Shown: positions 50,137-61,445 of the stretch, piece by piece
How the letters are laid out: every line of letters begins with the position of its first letter
Numbering within the stretch: position 1 is the stretch's first letter
Assembly: GCA_013399895.1 (NCBI GenBank)
Contig: VXBA01005564.1
Span: 279,343-343,342 of the forward strand
Reading direction: 5' to 3'
Source: Serilophus lunatus
Lineage: Eukaryota > Chordata > Aves > Passeriformes > Eurylaimidae
DNA length: 64,000 bases
Notes under the pieces: model-generated
Databases searched by the model: none
What the model saw: only the letters and a program-made list of their open reading frames with translations
Told to the model about the DNA's origin: nothing
Position numbers and translations under genes: made by a program

Positions 50137-50229
50137 CTGTTTCCCTGTTGTTCAAATTCTGTTCAGTCTTCTTGTCACTGTTGAGCGTGCCCCTAGTGAA
50201 AAACAGTGGTCTTAAACCACCACATGAGC

Positions 50230-51445
50230 TTATAATTGAGTCAAGAAATCACTTTTTGTTTAATATATCAAACTTGAACAACTTTCAACCAGCCATCCTT
50301 TATTCTCTAATCTGATGACAAGAATATTACTTAAATGGCTAAGTAACCAGAAAAACAAAAATGAAAAAAAACCCTCCAAAATCAATTAAAAAAAAAAAAA
50401 ANNNNNNNNNNNNNNNNNNNNNNNNNNNNNAAAAAAAAAAAAAAAAGAAGAGAAGGAAAGAAGAAATTAAAGTTACCAGAGAAAACCTATTATACTGTAA
50501 AGGTGTGATTATACATGCTGATCCTTTTCTTAATGGGTGTCAACTGAATTATTAACAATTCATTGCCAGTACTTTTGTCTTGAGCATATTAGTCCATTTG
50601 GAAACTTATTTTTTATTTGCAGTTTACTTACAATACTTCAATGACTTATGACAATGAAATCTTACTTTAAGATACACCACATAGAGAAGAATTTCTGCAT
50701 TAAATTCTTACGAAAAAGACAGGAAATCTAATTAGGTAAGTCACTTTTGTAAATACTATTCATGGACTCAGGAGAAATGGGATGAAACTAATGTGGCACA
50801 ATAGATGTATCTACAGACCACTTATCTTTATCCAAGCTAGGCATCTCTGGTTCTTTTGTAAAATACTTTCAGATAATGAATATTCTCAACTTGATGTCAA
50901 TTTAAAGGCTAGATTGCTCCTGTTTTGAAAGTATTTCTATCTCTTTATGACATTAAAGAAGCAGTTTAGCTAGGTGGTTACAGTGAAAATACCCAAATGC
51001 AAATGAAAATTCTTTTATATTCCGATCCTCATTCTATCCCAGAATCTGAAAGAAGTCTGTCTGTACTAGCCATTTTACAAACTTTTCTTCAAAATTTTTT
51101 TATATGTAGATTTCTAGCAGTTTGGGGCCAAAAAAAAATTGCTACTGTCTTCTTTAGATTTAATACAGTGAATAAGAAAATATTTGAAAAAGAGAGTGAT
51201 CTGATATGGTCCTATGTAAAGAATCTTTCTAACCCAGCAAAAACAATGTTTGTTCCCCCTTTGTTAAACCCTTTCCAAGTGCATACCTTGACACAATCTG
51301 ATTTTTTTGTGTGTGTTTATGGAAACTTCAGTATAATACAAATGTCATTTTCTCCTATGAGTGAAATTAAGTTTCTAAGAAAACTCACATAGCTTCTCTG
51401 AATTTTTGATGGTTTCGAGTTATTGGCAGTAATTCCTTATGGAGG
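50230..51445. other. AT-rich DNA with an assembly gap, no gene seen
   Basis: About 1.2 kb. An A run (50388-50401), 29 N (50402-50430) and another A run (50431-50446) mark an unresolved homopolymer. The open frame at 50997-51392 (131 codons) is the longest in AT-rich text but shows no domain, and its length is within chance for this much DNA. Confidence 0.55.
50388..50446. repeat. A homopolymer containing an assembly gap
   Basis: 14 A, then 29 N, then 16 A, followed by purine-rich text. The true length is unknown. The run starts about 160 bp right of a solo LTR but is not part of it. Confidence 0.9.
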
Positions 51446-51449
51446 GTAT

Positions 51450-51839
51450 TGTTAAGCCATATCTGTGAGAGCAGAGCCCTGTCCCCCGTAATGGTTTCTT
51501 GGGAAGACAAACACTATAACTCCATCCATCTCTCCTGCTTCCTATTTCTTCCTCCTATTTTATATACCGAGCATGATGTCACAGAGTTTGGAATATCCCT
51601 TTGGTCAGTTGGGGTCACCTGTCCCAGCTTTATCTCCTCCCAGCTTCCTATGCAGCCTCAGTCTCCTTGCCAGAGTGGCAATATGAAAAATAGAAAAAGA
51701 TCTTGTTTCTCAGTAAGTACTGCTCTGCAATAAAAACCCCAGTATTACCAACACTGCTCCTAGCACAAATACAAAACATACCCCTCAAATGAGCCACTGT
51801 GAAGAAAGTTAACCCTAACCCAGCCAAAACCACAGGGCA
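51450..51839 (-). mobile_element. ERVL-type solo LTR, shorter relative of 33843-34399
   Basis: On the minus strand it starts TGCCCTGTGGTTTTGGCTG and carries GGGATATTCCA, CATCATGCTCGG, TATATAAAATAG and TTTGTCTTCCCAAG in the same order as the LTR at 33843-34399. About 390 bp, ending TTAACA. GTATT (51446-51450) on the left is repeated at 51840-51844 on the right. The T at 51450 can be read as the last base of the duplication or as the first base of the LTR, so the TSD is 4 or 5 bp. The TATA box (minus strand, 51555-51566) is better kept than in the longer copy. Confidence 0.85.
51555..51566 (-). promoter_or_regulatory. LTR TATA box
   Basis: Minus-strand TATATAAAATAG just downstream of the CATCATGCTCGG block, at the position of the TATATAAA box usual in this ERVL-type LTR. 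Confidence 0.55.
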
Positions 51840-51844
51840 GTATT

Positions 51845-52456
51845 CCATTGGCTGAAGCCTAAATGGGTAAAAATTTATGAAAATTTAAATTACAGCTTCT
51901 TGAAAAGCCCTCCTGCATATATATATGTGAGTGGATATGTATACATACACACATGTATAATATGAATATGTAGAGAAATGCATAGGTATTCTATGTGTAT
52001 AAACGTTTTATATATATAAAATCTACTAGCCAAGAATTTTATGTGTATTTTGTTTTAGTTTTTTTTCCTGTTAAAAAACAGTAGAATATATGGTAAAGAA
52101 CATGTAGATGGTTAACACAAAGGTAAAAACTGTCATGTTGTTATTACAATCACTATTCTTGTCTTCAAAATTCAAGTTAGGGTTCTATCTTCTGATTTGT
52201 AATTAAGAAAACATAGTCAGTCAGTGGGCAATGAAGATATCAAGGTAAGTTCTCACCATCTGAGGTTTATGCCAGTATATTCATTGTCATCTTCTTATTA
52301 AAATTTTCTGACATATTTTCCTGCAGTTTTTTTTTCTTTTTTTTTTTTTTCCAAGGTGTCACATTTCAAGGTTTTCCCTTTAACAGAGCATTCTGATAAA
52401 GACATTGTGTAGTTAAGAGGATATTTGAGATTAGAATTGGAGGTGATGCAATATGA
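51845..52456. other. 0.6-kb spacer between two solo LTRs, TA-rich
   Basis: Contains a TA/TG-rich microsatellite-like stretch at about 51,917-52,020 and a T run near 52,327-52,351. No gene seen. Confidence 0.6.
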
Positions 52457-52461
52457 GACAC

Positions 52462-52988
52462 TGTACTAGTTTGAAATCAAACCAGTGGGCGATCGCAAGT
52501 CAGAATTATAATTTAATAGAAAAAAAATTAAAAGAAATAAATAAATGCAGAAGTACAAGAACACTGACAAAGTCAGATACACCCTGACACTCTATGGTAA
52601 TAGCAGTCCAAGCAAAGCAGTTCCGTTGAAGCAGTGATCCTGTAGAAAGAAAAGGATGAGAAAGTCCAATGGTAGCTCTTGTCCTCTGGGAGTCCAGTAG
52701 GTAAGCGCTCCTGTGGTGTTCAGAGTCTCAGCTTATATGAAGGATGGAATAGTTGGCTCCTCCCTCTGGGCAAAACATCTCACAATGGGATGGTGAGTTG
52801 TGTGATAAGGCCTGATGGGCCCATTAACAGCAGATAGTCCAGGAAGGAGCTATCTCTGAGTTATGGGGCGAGGCATTGATGCCCCATTAACAGATGATAA
52901 TACAGAGGGAAATGGCAAGGAACACTGTTTCACCAGCTGTTTCAACAGCTAACAGAGATGGTAATAGAATATACTTCAACCTAGGACA
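52462..52988 (-). mobile_element. 527-bp solo LTR (TSD GACAC)
   Basis: Starts TGTACTAGTTTGAAATC and ends CAACCTAGGACA on the plus strand, flanked by a perfect 5-bp duplication GACAC (52457-52461 and 52989-52993). Minus orientation is inferred: that strand has a TATA-like CATATAAGC (complement of 52731-52739) and ATTAAA nearer the end CTAGTACA. No internal viral sequence. The family resembles bird LTRs ending in ...AAACTAGTACA, but I cannot name it. Confidence 0.87.
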
Positions 52989-52993
52989 GACAC

Positions 52994-55416
52994 TTTAATA
53001 CAATAAAGATTCCAGCTTCCAATGAATCTACTCTAATGAGTGTTCTTACTTCGACTTCATCAAAACAGAAAAGACCTACTTGCCAAAAATAAGAAATACA
53101 AAAGATTTCATTTAATAAAAATTGATATAGTGTATATTGATATACGAAGCAAGTAAATTAAGAAAAAAATCACTAGAAAAACATCTGTTTCCATTAGTAT
53201 GGGAATTTTTTTTACCATTTCCTAAGTTCTATGAGTGACTGAAAAAGAAAAGAAGGAAAGAGATTATGAGAAGGAGGCAAAATTAATCATTTGTTACAGT
53301 GGAAATAATGTCTGTTTTATTTTTCCACTTAAGAACTGTCAAGTATTGGCAATCATATGAGACTGAGTTGTCATTAAATGATACTTGTTCAGTGCAAACA
53401 AAGGAATTTTGAAATAGATCTTGGTTTCAGCAGCAACTTTTATGGGATATTCAAGAAAGGAGAAATGTGTACATTTAGTCTATCTTTACTCCCTAACTGA
53501 TCACTCTTAGCTCTTATATAGAACTCCTAATATTCAAATTTCTTGACTGGCTGTCTTACATAACTTCTATTGTTTCTGCTCCTTCTGGGCTTATCAATCA
53601 GTCTAGCCAGAGCATTGCAGAAACATGTAATGTTCCATTACATGGATGAATTCTAGGTTTTTAAATACACGTGTTCTCTTTTCACTTTAAAAGATAAAGA
53701 ATAGCCCCAGAAAATAAATAGATTAACTTTTTAATCAAGGTTTGCATTTGCTTTCTTTGTTTTTGCAAAGAAATTACATATATGATTTTTTTTTTTTTGC
53801 ATATGTGTCTGCTATGTTCTTGATTTTTTTTTAAATTTCCATTAAAAACAACAACTTCAATATTAGGATATTGTTGAAAAGATTCAGAATTAGGTTATTA
53901 AATGTCATACACCCATGTGAATACACCAAAACAACATGTCTCTCAAGGTCACTGATAACCTTCAGTAGCTCACATTATTCATGATAAGTATTATTTCATT
54001 AAAAATGATTTAGCAATTACATGTGTCTTTGGATTTCTCTTTCAAAACATAGGATGAAAGTACATTAAGGCTCAGTTTGTAGTTGCAGAATATGTATTTA
54101 TATTGTTTCACATGAGATCCAGGAACAGAAGAATTTTTCATCAGAGACCAACTTTTCTTGTAAAATCACATATATTCTCCACCACATATATAAACAGCAA
54201 TCAGTTTGTCAATATTTCTTTTATGTATCACTGATGCCCTTTTAGAAATATTTGAAGGTCATTAGCATTTATATTCTTTTTGTTTGAAATATCTGCATTT
54301 ATTAAAACGTTTAAAAAATATAATATCAAGGATACCTCTTTTTATATGTACAATCAGAATAATTTACGTCCTGGCTAAGCATGAAACAAATTTGCAGAAG
54401 TAGTATCTATATGTTTTTCCTTCCCTTGAAAGACCTAACAAATGAGGTAACTTAAAAGCAGATTTTTCCATTTAAGCAGTGACAAGCAACCTACGTGATT
54501 GTGCATGATTTCTTCTGGGACTTAGCAATAATGACATGACAAAATCTTCCACAGAAGAATAAGATCATTTACAATGCTTGTAAATGAAGGGCTAAAAATC
54601 TAAATGAAATGTCAAAATAAACAAACAAGCAAGCAAATAAATAAATTACAGAGCACAATAGCAGCTTAATTGGATACATATTTGAGCTAGGTCCTGAAAA
54701 ACAGGTGTTTCACTAGTTTCTGAATTATACAAATGATGAATATATATTTGTTACTGAGAATAATTTTAGCAACTGTTTCTCTAATGCAACTGCTATGAAT
54801 TATTCTAAAATTCTGAAAGATGGTTAAATTAGATAACCCTTATGGGATTCCATGACAGACTAGTGGGAGGCTAGTTCAAGGTGATAAGAATGGTAATATT
54901 GGGGAAGCATTTGATAAAGGATTTTAAATTTTCTCAGAGAGGTGAGTAAATGGAGTAGCCTTTTAAAAAAATTGAAAAGCATAAAATAGGAAAAAAAAAT
55001 TAATGCTGTAAAGGAGATTTATTTGATCTGGACTAGTTTTACTGTTACATTTCTTCTTCTAGATTAAAATATTTGTCATTTTACCTTAAAAGTGGCTTTT
55101 GAAGTAAATATGACATTAAAGTGAACTAGATCACTTAGCATTCTCAGATTCAATGTCAGTCAACACATGCTTCCTCTGCAAAAATGCACATGAACCTGAT
55201 TTAAAAGGCAATAATGATAAAAAGCAATTTTATGACTATGTAGATCATTCCACAGCAGATTTAAAAGCAGTATTGTGATTGATATAACCATGTGATCAAA
55301 TCACATTAAGAAAATGAGTTCTATGAGAATATATTGGGTGAGATGGTAATAAGATAAATAATCAGGATTCTGGTAAGTTAATGTCAGAAGGCAAGTTTAT
55401 GTTAGTCTAATATTTT
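52994..55416. other. 2.4 kb AT-rich DNA, no gene seen
   Basis: No recognised exon or element. Short T runs and the AAAT/AAAC-type repeat near 54,618-54,648 only. Confidence 0.55.
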
Positions 55417-55830
55417 GATAGCTTTATGCACTTGATTGATGAGTCAAATAGTCATGGTACATTGGATCTGTTACTCACAAAGAAGGTACATCCCACTACA
55501 GATATGAAGGCTGAGGGCAGTTTTGCCAGCAGTGACCATGAAATTACGGAGACTAAAATCCTGGAAGAAGTGAGAAAGATCAATAGTATAACCACAGCCC
55601 TGGATTTCAGGAGAGCAGATATCACCTTGACCTTGGAATCTCCCTTGGGAAACTACATTGAAGAGAAAGCTGAGTAAATTCAGCAGACAGCCAATATGGA
55701 TGAACACTGAACTATCCACTGATCTCAAACACAAAAAACCCCTGAAAACAACCCTGGGCCTTTTATTCAAGGGGACAAGGGACATGCTGAGCAAGGACAT
55801 GGAAAAGATTAGAAAACAGAATCTCTTTCT
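55417..55830 (+). pseudogene. Decayed CR1 LINE ORF2 fragment (end of endonuclease region)
   Basis: The frame at 55426-55675 contains LDLLLTKK, then SSDHEITETKIL, then TTALDFRRADITL. This is the order of the CR1 ORF2 region at the end of the apurinic-type endonuclease, where S-D-H is part of the active-site motif. A stop (TAA) ends that frame, and the match continues one base shifted with QPIWMNTELSTDLKHKKPL, the linker between endonuclease and reverse transcriptase. At least one frameshift and the loss of everything before and after show a dead, truncated copy. The right edge is approximate. It is the only convincing protein-coding remnant in the window. Confidence 0.82.
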
Positions 55831-58400
55831 TGTCCCAGTGTTCACTGTCGAGGTTCACCTTTAGGTCTCCCTGAGCATTGTGAGAGAGTCTATAAGTAGA
55901 ATGATTCAATATATTTATATAGCCAATGCTATGTTACTTGAATGTTCAGAGGAGCCCTGATTCATTAAGTTTTAATGGAGCCATGACCAAAAATGGGCTA
56001 AGCCTAAATGAATTGTTGATAACATACCATGTCTGGAAAGAATGGTCAATCTATACTTGGGGAAAAAACCTGCTGCTTTTATATAAATCAGATTTCACAA
56101 GTGAATGTTTTCATGCAAGTTCTTCTTTAAAAACATCTAAATCTATCTGCTGAAAAAGACTGGATACTCAGTTACATAATCTAGAATGGAAATTCATACA
56201 TTTTTGATGGTAAATGACATTTATACATGATTTTCTTATAGAATAATATCTACTTTACAGGACAAATAAATCAATGCTTACCTGTGGAGGCAGTAAGTGT
56301 TTTATTATATGCAGTACAGGATGAAATGCCATAAAACTGAATAATTGTTAGATTTATATATGCATTAATTTGGACCTTTCTGAATGCTTTTGTTCCTACT
56401 GGAAAAATAAATTAAAAGTCTAAAGAAATAAATCCTGAAGTTCCGGTACAAGATTCAGACAGACAATGATGAACATTGTAAGAGATATATTTTGGTTTTG
56501 ATCTAAAAAGATTAAGATATATAAAACACAATGTAGTCAGAATTTCACATGGAATGATGAGTTGTGCTCCATAATACCTTTGGATGTTCCCAGGTGACTG
56601 AGCGACTGAATAGGTATTAAAAAACCCTTCACCTCAAAATACTGTTTCCACTAAAAGTGGAAATTATGCAAATGAGTTTTCTTTTCTTCTAGGTACAGGC
56701 TGTAAGTTTTACTTCTTGACTTAAAGAGGTAAACTATTAATTGAGGATTCTGAGCAGCATGAGCAAAAATAACATTTAATGTTTCAGTGTATGGACTCTT
56801 TATGTGCGTTGGTTTGGGCAATATTTCTTTCATTTAAAACAATAGATATTTATTGAAGCAAATTATTTCCCATAATACATAGATGATATAATTTGTGAAA
56901 ACAAACATACTGGGATACACTGGGTTAGTGGGTAGTCTGAGACCAAAAGTATATTTATCTTTCTGTTATTGTTTAATGGAAAAATAATGAAAAATAGAAA
57001 CAAAATAGTTTTAAACTTAAAAAAAATTACCTAAATTTTGCTGAATTATAGTTCTGGATTTTGTTTCTATATTACCTTTAAATGGTAATCTTTATCAAGT
57101 CAATTTAGAGACTCAACGTGTCTTAGACAAGATCAGAAAGGACAAATTGCTTTTATGCACATTAATAAAATACAAAAATATCAGTTGAAATTGTTTTGTG
57201 AAAGCCAGCTCATACAGACAATGAGAACCTAAAATGTATTATTACTCTGATAGTGCAAAATGGATAAAATCCAAATGTTATTATCAGATTCCTAAGATGA
57301 GCAGTATCACGGTCAGTGAATAGCAATGTTTCTACTGTCATTACACTTGGAAATTATTGTCCTAAGGTTTTTTTCAGATATAGATTACATTTAGAATTAT
57401 TGCTCCCAATGTCCACTAATAAATCTGTCCTCTCTGACTTCTGGTCCTGTTTTAATTCCATTATAGTCCTGGCCTGTATACACACTGGCAAATGTCACAA
57501 TTTAATTATTTCAGATGTGAAGAAAGACCTTCACATCCTTCATTATTTATTTTAATATAGACACCCGTTAAATTAATTTACCTCATTCCTTAAATTATAT
57601 GAATTCACTTGGTAGCCAATATTTTATCTGTAATATTTTATCAGTAATTAAATGAAATAATTTTCAAATTCTATCAAGGCTGGTTTAAACAGATAGAAAG
57701 TTGACATTCATATTGGAGATCCTTCAGTTTCTTTTGAGGTCTGTTTACTTGGGTAAATCTCATTTGCCCAAGATACTAATTCTATCGATATATTTTACAT
57801 TTTGTAAATGTATTTACATTTTGATTCATCCATAGAGAGAATAGCTTCAACATGAGACTATCTTGCAGTGGACAGTACTGAGAAAAAATAATGTGATCTT
57901 TTTCATCAAGACTTATCTTCCTAGAATGCTCCTTTTACATCTTACCTAATGGTTGCACCGACCCATTGGCATATTTCCTGATTCTGAAGTGCTTAAGACA
58001 TTTTTAGCATTCATTCTTGCCCTTTTGCTCCAAAAATATTTTTTGGAGTGTCTTCCTATGATTCTATATTTAACTTGCTAGATGTGTGAGCTGGCACAGG
58101 CAGGATGCAGGGGAAATCATGAAACCATAAATGAAGTGCAATGAGAAAATTTATTTTCATTACCTCACCAACTGGCCAATACCCAAAGCAGTACCCAGGA
58201 AGAGGCACACAAGTGAAGACAAAGCACAGCAGAGCTCAGTCTATTCTAGAGCATCACCAAACCTGCTATTTTTACCTGTGTTTCAGGGATTCGTGCATGT
58301 GTAGTTCACCACTGTGCTTTGAACATTCCCACAGCAAGGCAGGCATCTCCAGCATATTTAATAGGGTATTTTTAAGTCTATCACAAGCCTATGTTACCTA
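55831..58400. other. 2.6 kb AT-rich DNA, no gene seen
   Basis: No recognised exon or element. Short open frames up to 86 codons with no family signature. Confidence 0.55.
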
Positions 58401-58600
58401 AACACGGATATAAGAGAGAGTCGATTTACATTAGATATAAGGAAGAAGTTTTTACAATGAGGGTAAGTAAAGACAGTTTCCCAGAGAGGCAGTGGGCACC
58501 CCATCCCTGGAAACATTCAATTCAGAATGGACAGGCCTCTGAGCAAACTTTATCTAGTTGAAGATGTCCCTGTTCGTTGCAGGGAGTTCGACAATGCTAT
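58401..58600 (+). mobile_element. CR1 LINE fragment, 3' region
   Basis: Reads TTTACATTAGATATAAGGAA, CCCAGAGAGGCAGTGG, CACCCCATCCCTGGAA, CCTCTGAGCAAAC and TTGCAGGGAGTTCG, the plus-strand CR1 3' region. It stops before the terminal octamers, where a probable LTR begins (58617). Confidence 0.85.
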
Positions 58601-58616
58601 GTTCTACTTATCAGTC

Positions 58617-59390
58617 TGTCTCAGTTTGAGAATATTTAGAGAGACAGAGACCTCAGACAGAAGTCTCCCTCTTTGGATTCAATACCTCCAATTTCTCCAG
58701 TATATATAGAGACCAAATATGCCTGGATGTAAGTGAATAAATAACTATTTACAAAGCAGAATATTAACAACCATAGCGATACAACTCGGTTAAACCAACA
58801 GACTAGGGGAAACTTCCTAAGCTCCACCCACTAGACCAAATAGAGATAGCAGCCAGCCTCTCCCACCAGGAAAAACACGTGTAGCCACAGGACAGAGACA
58901 AGATGGCCACCCTTCCATGTGGTTTGCCACTCCCCAAGCCTGGCAAACCTGGCAGGAATGGTTGGAGTGTCGATGCTGGCAGGAAATGGTGGATTGCTGG
59001 GATCTGATACTGGCAGACACTATCATGGCGCTGGAGTGAGGCTGCAGTGCTGGCATTGGCGGAAGGCTGCAGAGCCCTCAGGTGACAGGAAGGACACAGA
59101 AGACGCTCATTGGATCCAGTGAGGAGACTATGTTGTTGCAATTTCAGTGTTCATTGGTTGAAGTGGTGGTTGTAGTCCTGTCAAAGTCATGATCCCAGTC
59201 TGAATCTATTGAGGTTGTGGTGGAAGCCCCAAAATTCATAGTTATATAGGCTCACGTTCAGGTGGGAATGCCTCCAGTACCTCTACTGGGGCAGGGAGTT
59301 TTACTCTAGATCTTGAAATCAATAATGTCAGTAATAAAAGTCTCGTTCTAATTCAATAAGAGTTTAAAAGGAAAAAAAAAAAGGTCAACA
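58617..59390 (-). mobile_element. Probable LTR, edges partly uncertain
   Basis: Begins TGTCTCAGTTTGAGAATA, the complement of an end ...CTCAAACTGAGACA like other LTR ends here. On the minus strand a TATA-like TCTATATATACTGG lies about 80 bp from that end, and a GC-richer block (58,860-59,110) resembles U3 of the large LTRs in general composition. No duplication of CAGTC (58612-58616) was found at a plausible right edge, and no AATAAA lies at the expected place on the minus strand. On the plus strand a TATATAGG and an AATAAA (near 59,240 and 59,334) would allow the opposite orientation. Treat as repeat DNA, probably LTR-derived. Confidence 0.45.
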
Positions 59391-60529
59391 TGTTAAAGGC
59401 TCCCCTGACTGAACAAGGAATATAACTTCAAAAAAAGAAGTTGGCTACATGGAGATGAAGGAGATTCCTCAAATCTAAGTCAAATTAATCAAATCTTAGC
59501 AACAAATAAATAATGAATATGACAATTCTTAACAATGTGTATCAATTCTTAACAATAAAGCAGATTGACCCCAGAAAAAAACTATAAGTAAAATATAGTG
59601 TCTACATAGGAGTGGATCTACTATTAGGGAAGATTTTGACTGTCAGTTTAATATGGCTAGAGGGACTGTGAGACACTAGGAGAGCCCAAAGGAGGGATGA
59701 AGCATGAAAATGAAAATACAAGAATACATGGTTGTATAACAAGCTTTTCTTGTTATTTATTGCATTTGCTCTTTCCTTGCATTTTCCATACTCCTTCCAT
59801 CCCTATCCATCTGCATTATTTCCTTTCTTCTCCTTTGTTCCTTGCCCTACACATTTCACAATATATTTTAAATAGTTCCTTAAAATACCCCATACTAAGC
59901 TTTTCACAGTCCAAAAATTCTCTCTAATCCCTACCAAAACTCTCTTCCCCCTCCCTCCCACAATAAAATCTATAGCCGTTTCGGTAATAGACTGTATTAG
60001 TTTGCAGGGTATTCTGGAAATTTAGTTTTTTCTGCTGAATTAACTTCATAGGTTTTGCAGTGGGGACAATGGCCTAATTGCGCTTGTTTTCTGGCCTTAA
60101 AAGTAGACAATGCAAAGTTCTACCTTTTTGTTGATTTCCTTACTTAAGTTCCTCCAGCAATTTCTCATGCTGCTTGCACCCTGCCCTACAGCTTTCAGCA
60201 ACAAGCAGTTGCTAGTCACCATAAGAGCCAGGGTCTGTCATACAGAGATTCATGAAGTTGTTTTGAGTATGTCCATAGTTCCTTGTCTTAATTGGCTTTT
60301 TATGTCAAGCTCCCCTGACTGTTATCCTCACTATTCACTCTGATCCCTGATATTGTTAGTTTAAAGCTTTCCTCATCTTTTTTAGCTAAGTCGACGTTAC
60401 CTCAATTTGAAAAATACACCTTGTCTCTCAGTAGCATTCCTTATTCTTCAAAGAGGGATCCACGATCATAAATGCTGTAGTAATATCTGCATTACCAGCT
60501 GCACTTATAGTTGCTAATTTAGAGGATGG
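59391..60529. other. 1.1 kb AT-rich to mixed DNA, no gene seen
   Basis: Pyrimidine-rich around 59,755-59,960. No recognised element. Open frames of 76-77 codons show no domain. Confidence 0.5.
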
Positions 60530-60960
60530 ATCCAGTCTCACCCAGTCTTTTCCCCTTCATCTGAGGGAAAGAGGAGAAGACCATCTGTTTTCAACTCAGC
60601 TAGCTCCAAAGCTTTTTTTGATCGAGAATGACCCCCTCTTTGGTGCTTAGGGGGATGCACTAATTCTGTAAATTCAGATCTGAAAGTGGAACCTCCCTCC
60701 TGATGCCAGAAGTTACATCCTTCCAAGAACTTCCATTTTTGGCCTGTCGTTCCTGCACTTGTTCATATCCTCTCGTTATACTTACTTCCTTGCACTGTAC
60801 TGTCCAAGTTCTTGTTTTCATTGTTGTTACCAAGTCTGCTTAACTCCTCCTATAGCTCCTTCACCAGCTGGTTCAGAGCCTGGACCGCGGGGCAACTCCT
60901 ACAGATATTGCTGCCATTTCCTCAGCCACAGGGAAACCTGCAGTTTAAGGCCTGGGTTAT
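60530..60960 (-). pseudogene. Possible CR1 ORF1 remnant
   Basis: On the minus strand one frame reads ALNQLVKEL, a stop, then EELSRLGNNNENKN, which resembles the short coiled-coil part of CR1 ORF1 in pattern (Leu and Glu spacing). Further on is QKWKFLEG, where ORF1 proteins have a Trp-containing linker. A 62-codon open frame (60538-60726) follows. There are in-frame stops. The similarity is from memory and weak, so this may instead be unrelated mixed-composition DNA. Confidence 0.3.
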
Positions 60961-61445
60961 GACATCTACCCTCTGGAGCACTGTCTGAGTGAAGACTGCA
61001 TTCTTTGAAGAAAGTATGTGCTATTTGAATGGGGAAATTGTAGCGCCTCAAAATGCAGACTATGAGAAGAAATTAGGCAATAAAACAGAATCGTGTGGTT
61101 GTAGTCTACAGTGAGACAAAAGACAGAAAAGATTCATGTCATACCTTTTCTCTCTGACTTTCATCCTTATTGTGCTTAATTTATTTAATTCCTTTACACT
61201 GCCATATATATAATAAACATGGAATTTCCTTTCTGGAGGTGTACAATCAGAACATATCTCATGGAATATTTCACTTTCCATAAATAATCATATTTGCTAT
61301 ATTTTATGAAGGCTTTTATTTCTAAATGTGAAGTGCTGCAGAGAAAACAGGTGTCATATGTACTTTAAACTTGCATATTTATATTGAAATATATCCAACT
61401 TGGCTGTAAATAAACAAATGCATCTTAATGGACTTATGTATAAAA

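Larger units (their letters stand above)
48469..50224 (+). mobile_element. 1.76-kb GC-rich solo LTR (TSD TGAGC)
   Basis: Starts TGTTGGGGTTTTGGGAGG and ends AGTGGTCTTAAACCACCACA, flanked by a perfect 5-bp duplication TGAGC (48464-48468 and 50225-50229). AATAAACTG (from 50131) lies about 90 bp before the end, which gives plus orientation. The terminal segment is shared with the LTRs at 14122 and 27613. The U3 begins with an 80-bp G-rich tract and continues as a CpG-dense block (about 48,680-49,500). There is no gag, pol or env and no second LTR, so it is a solo LTR. Its length is large for an LTR, and open frames inside (up to 291 codons) have repetitive Arg/Gly/Ala/Pro-rich composition and no viral or host domain. 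High CpG content and perfect TSD suggest a fairly recent insertion. Confidence 0.88.

Noticed and set aside
50997..51392. Open frame of 131 codons in AT-rich DNA
   Set aside because: About the longest frame expected by chance in 64 kb on two strands. No domain, no splice or promoter context.
58612..59909. CAGTC at 59905 as right-hand duplication for the 58617 LTR (after ...CTTTTCA)
   Set aside because: It would require a 1.29-kb element whose last 500 bp are AT-rich, pyrimidine-rich text unlike an LTR. A 5-base match is expected by chance in this distance.
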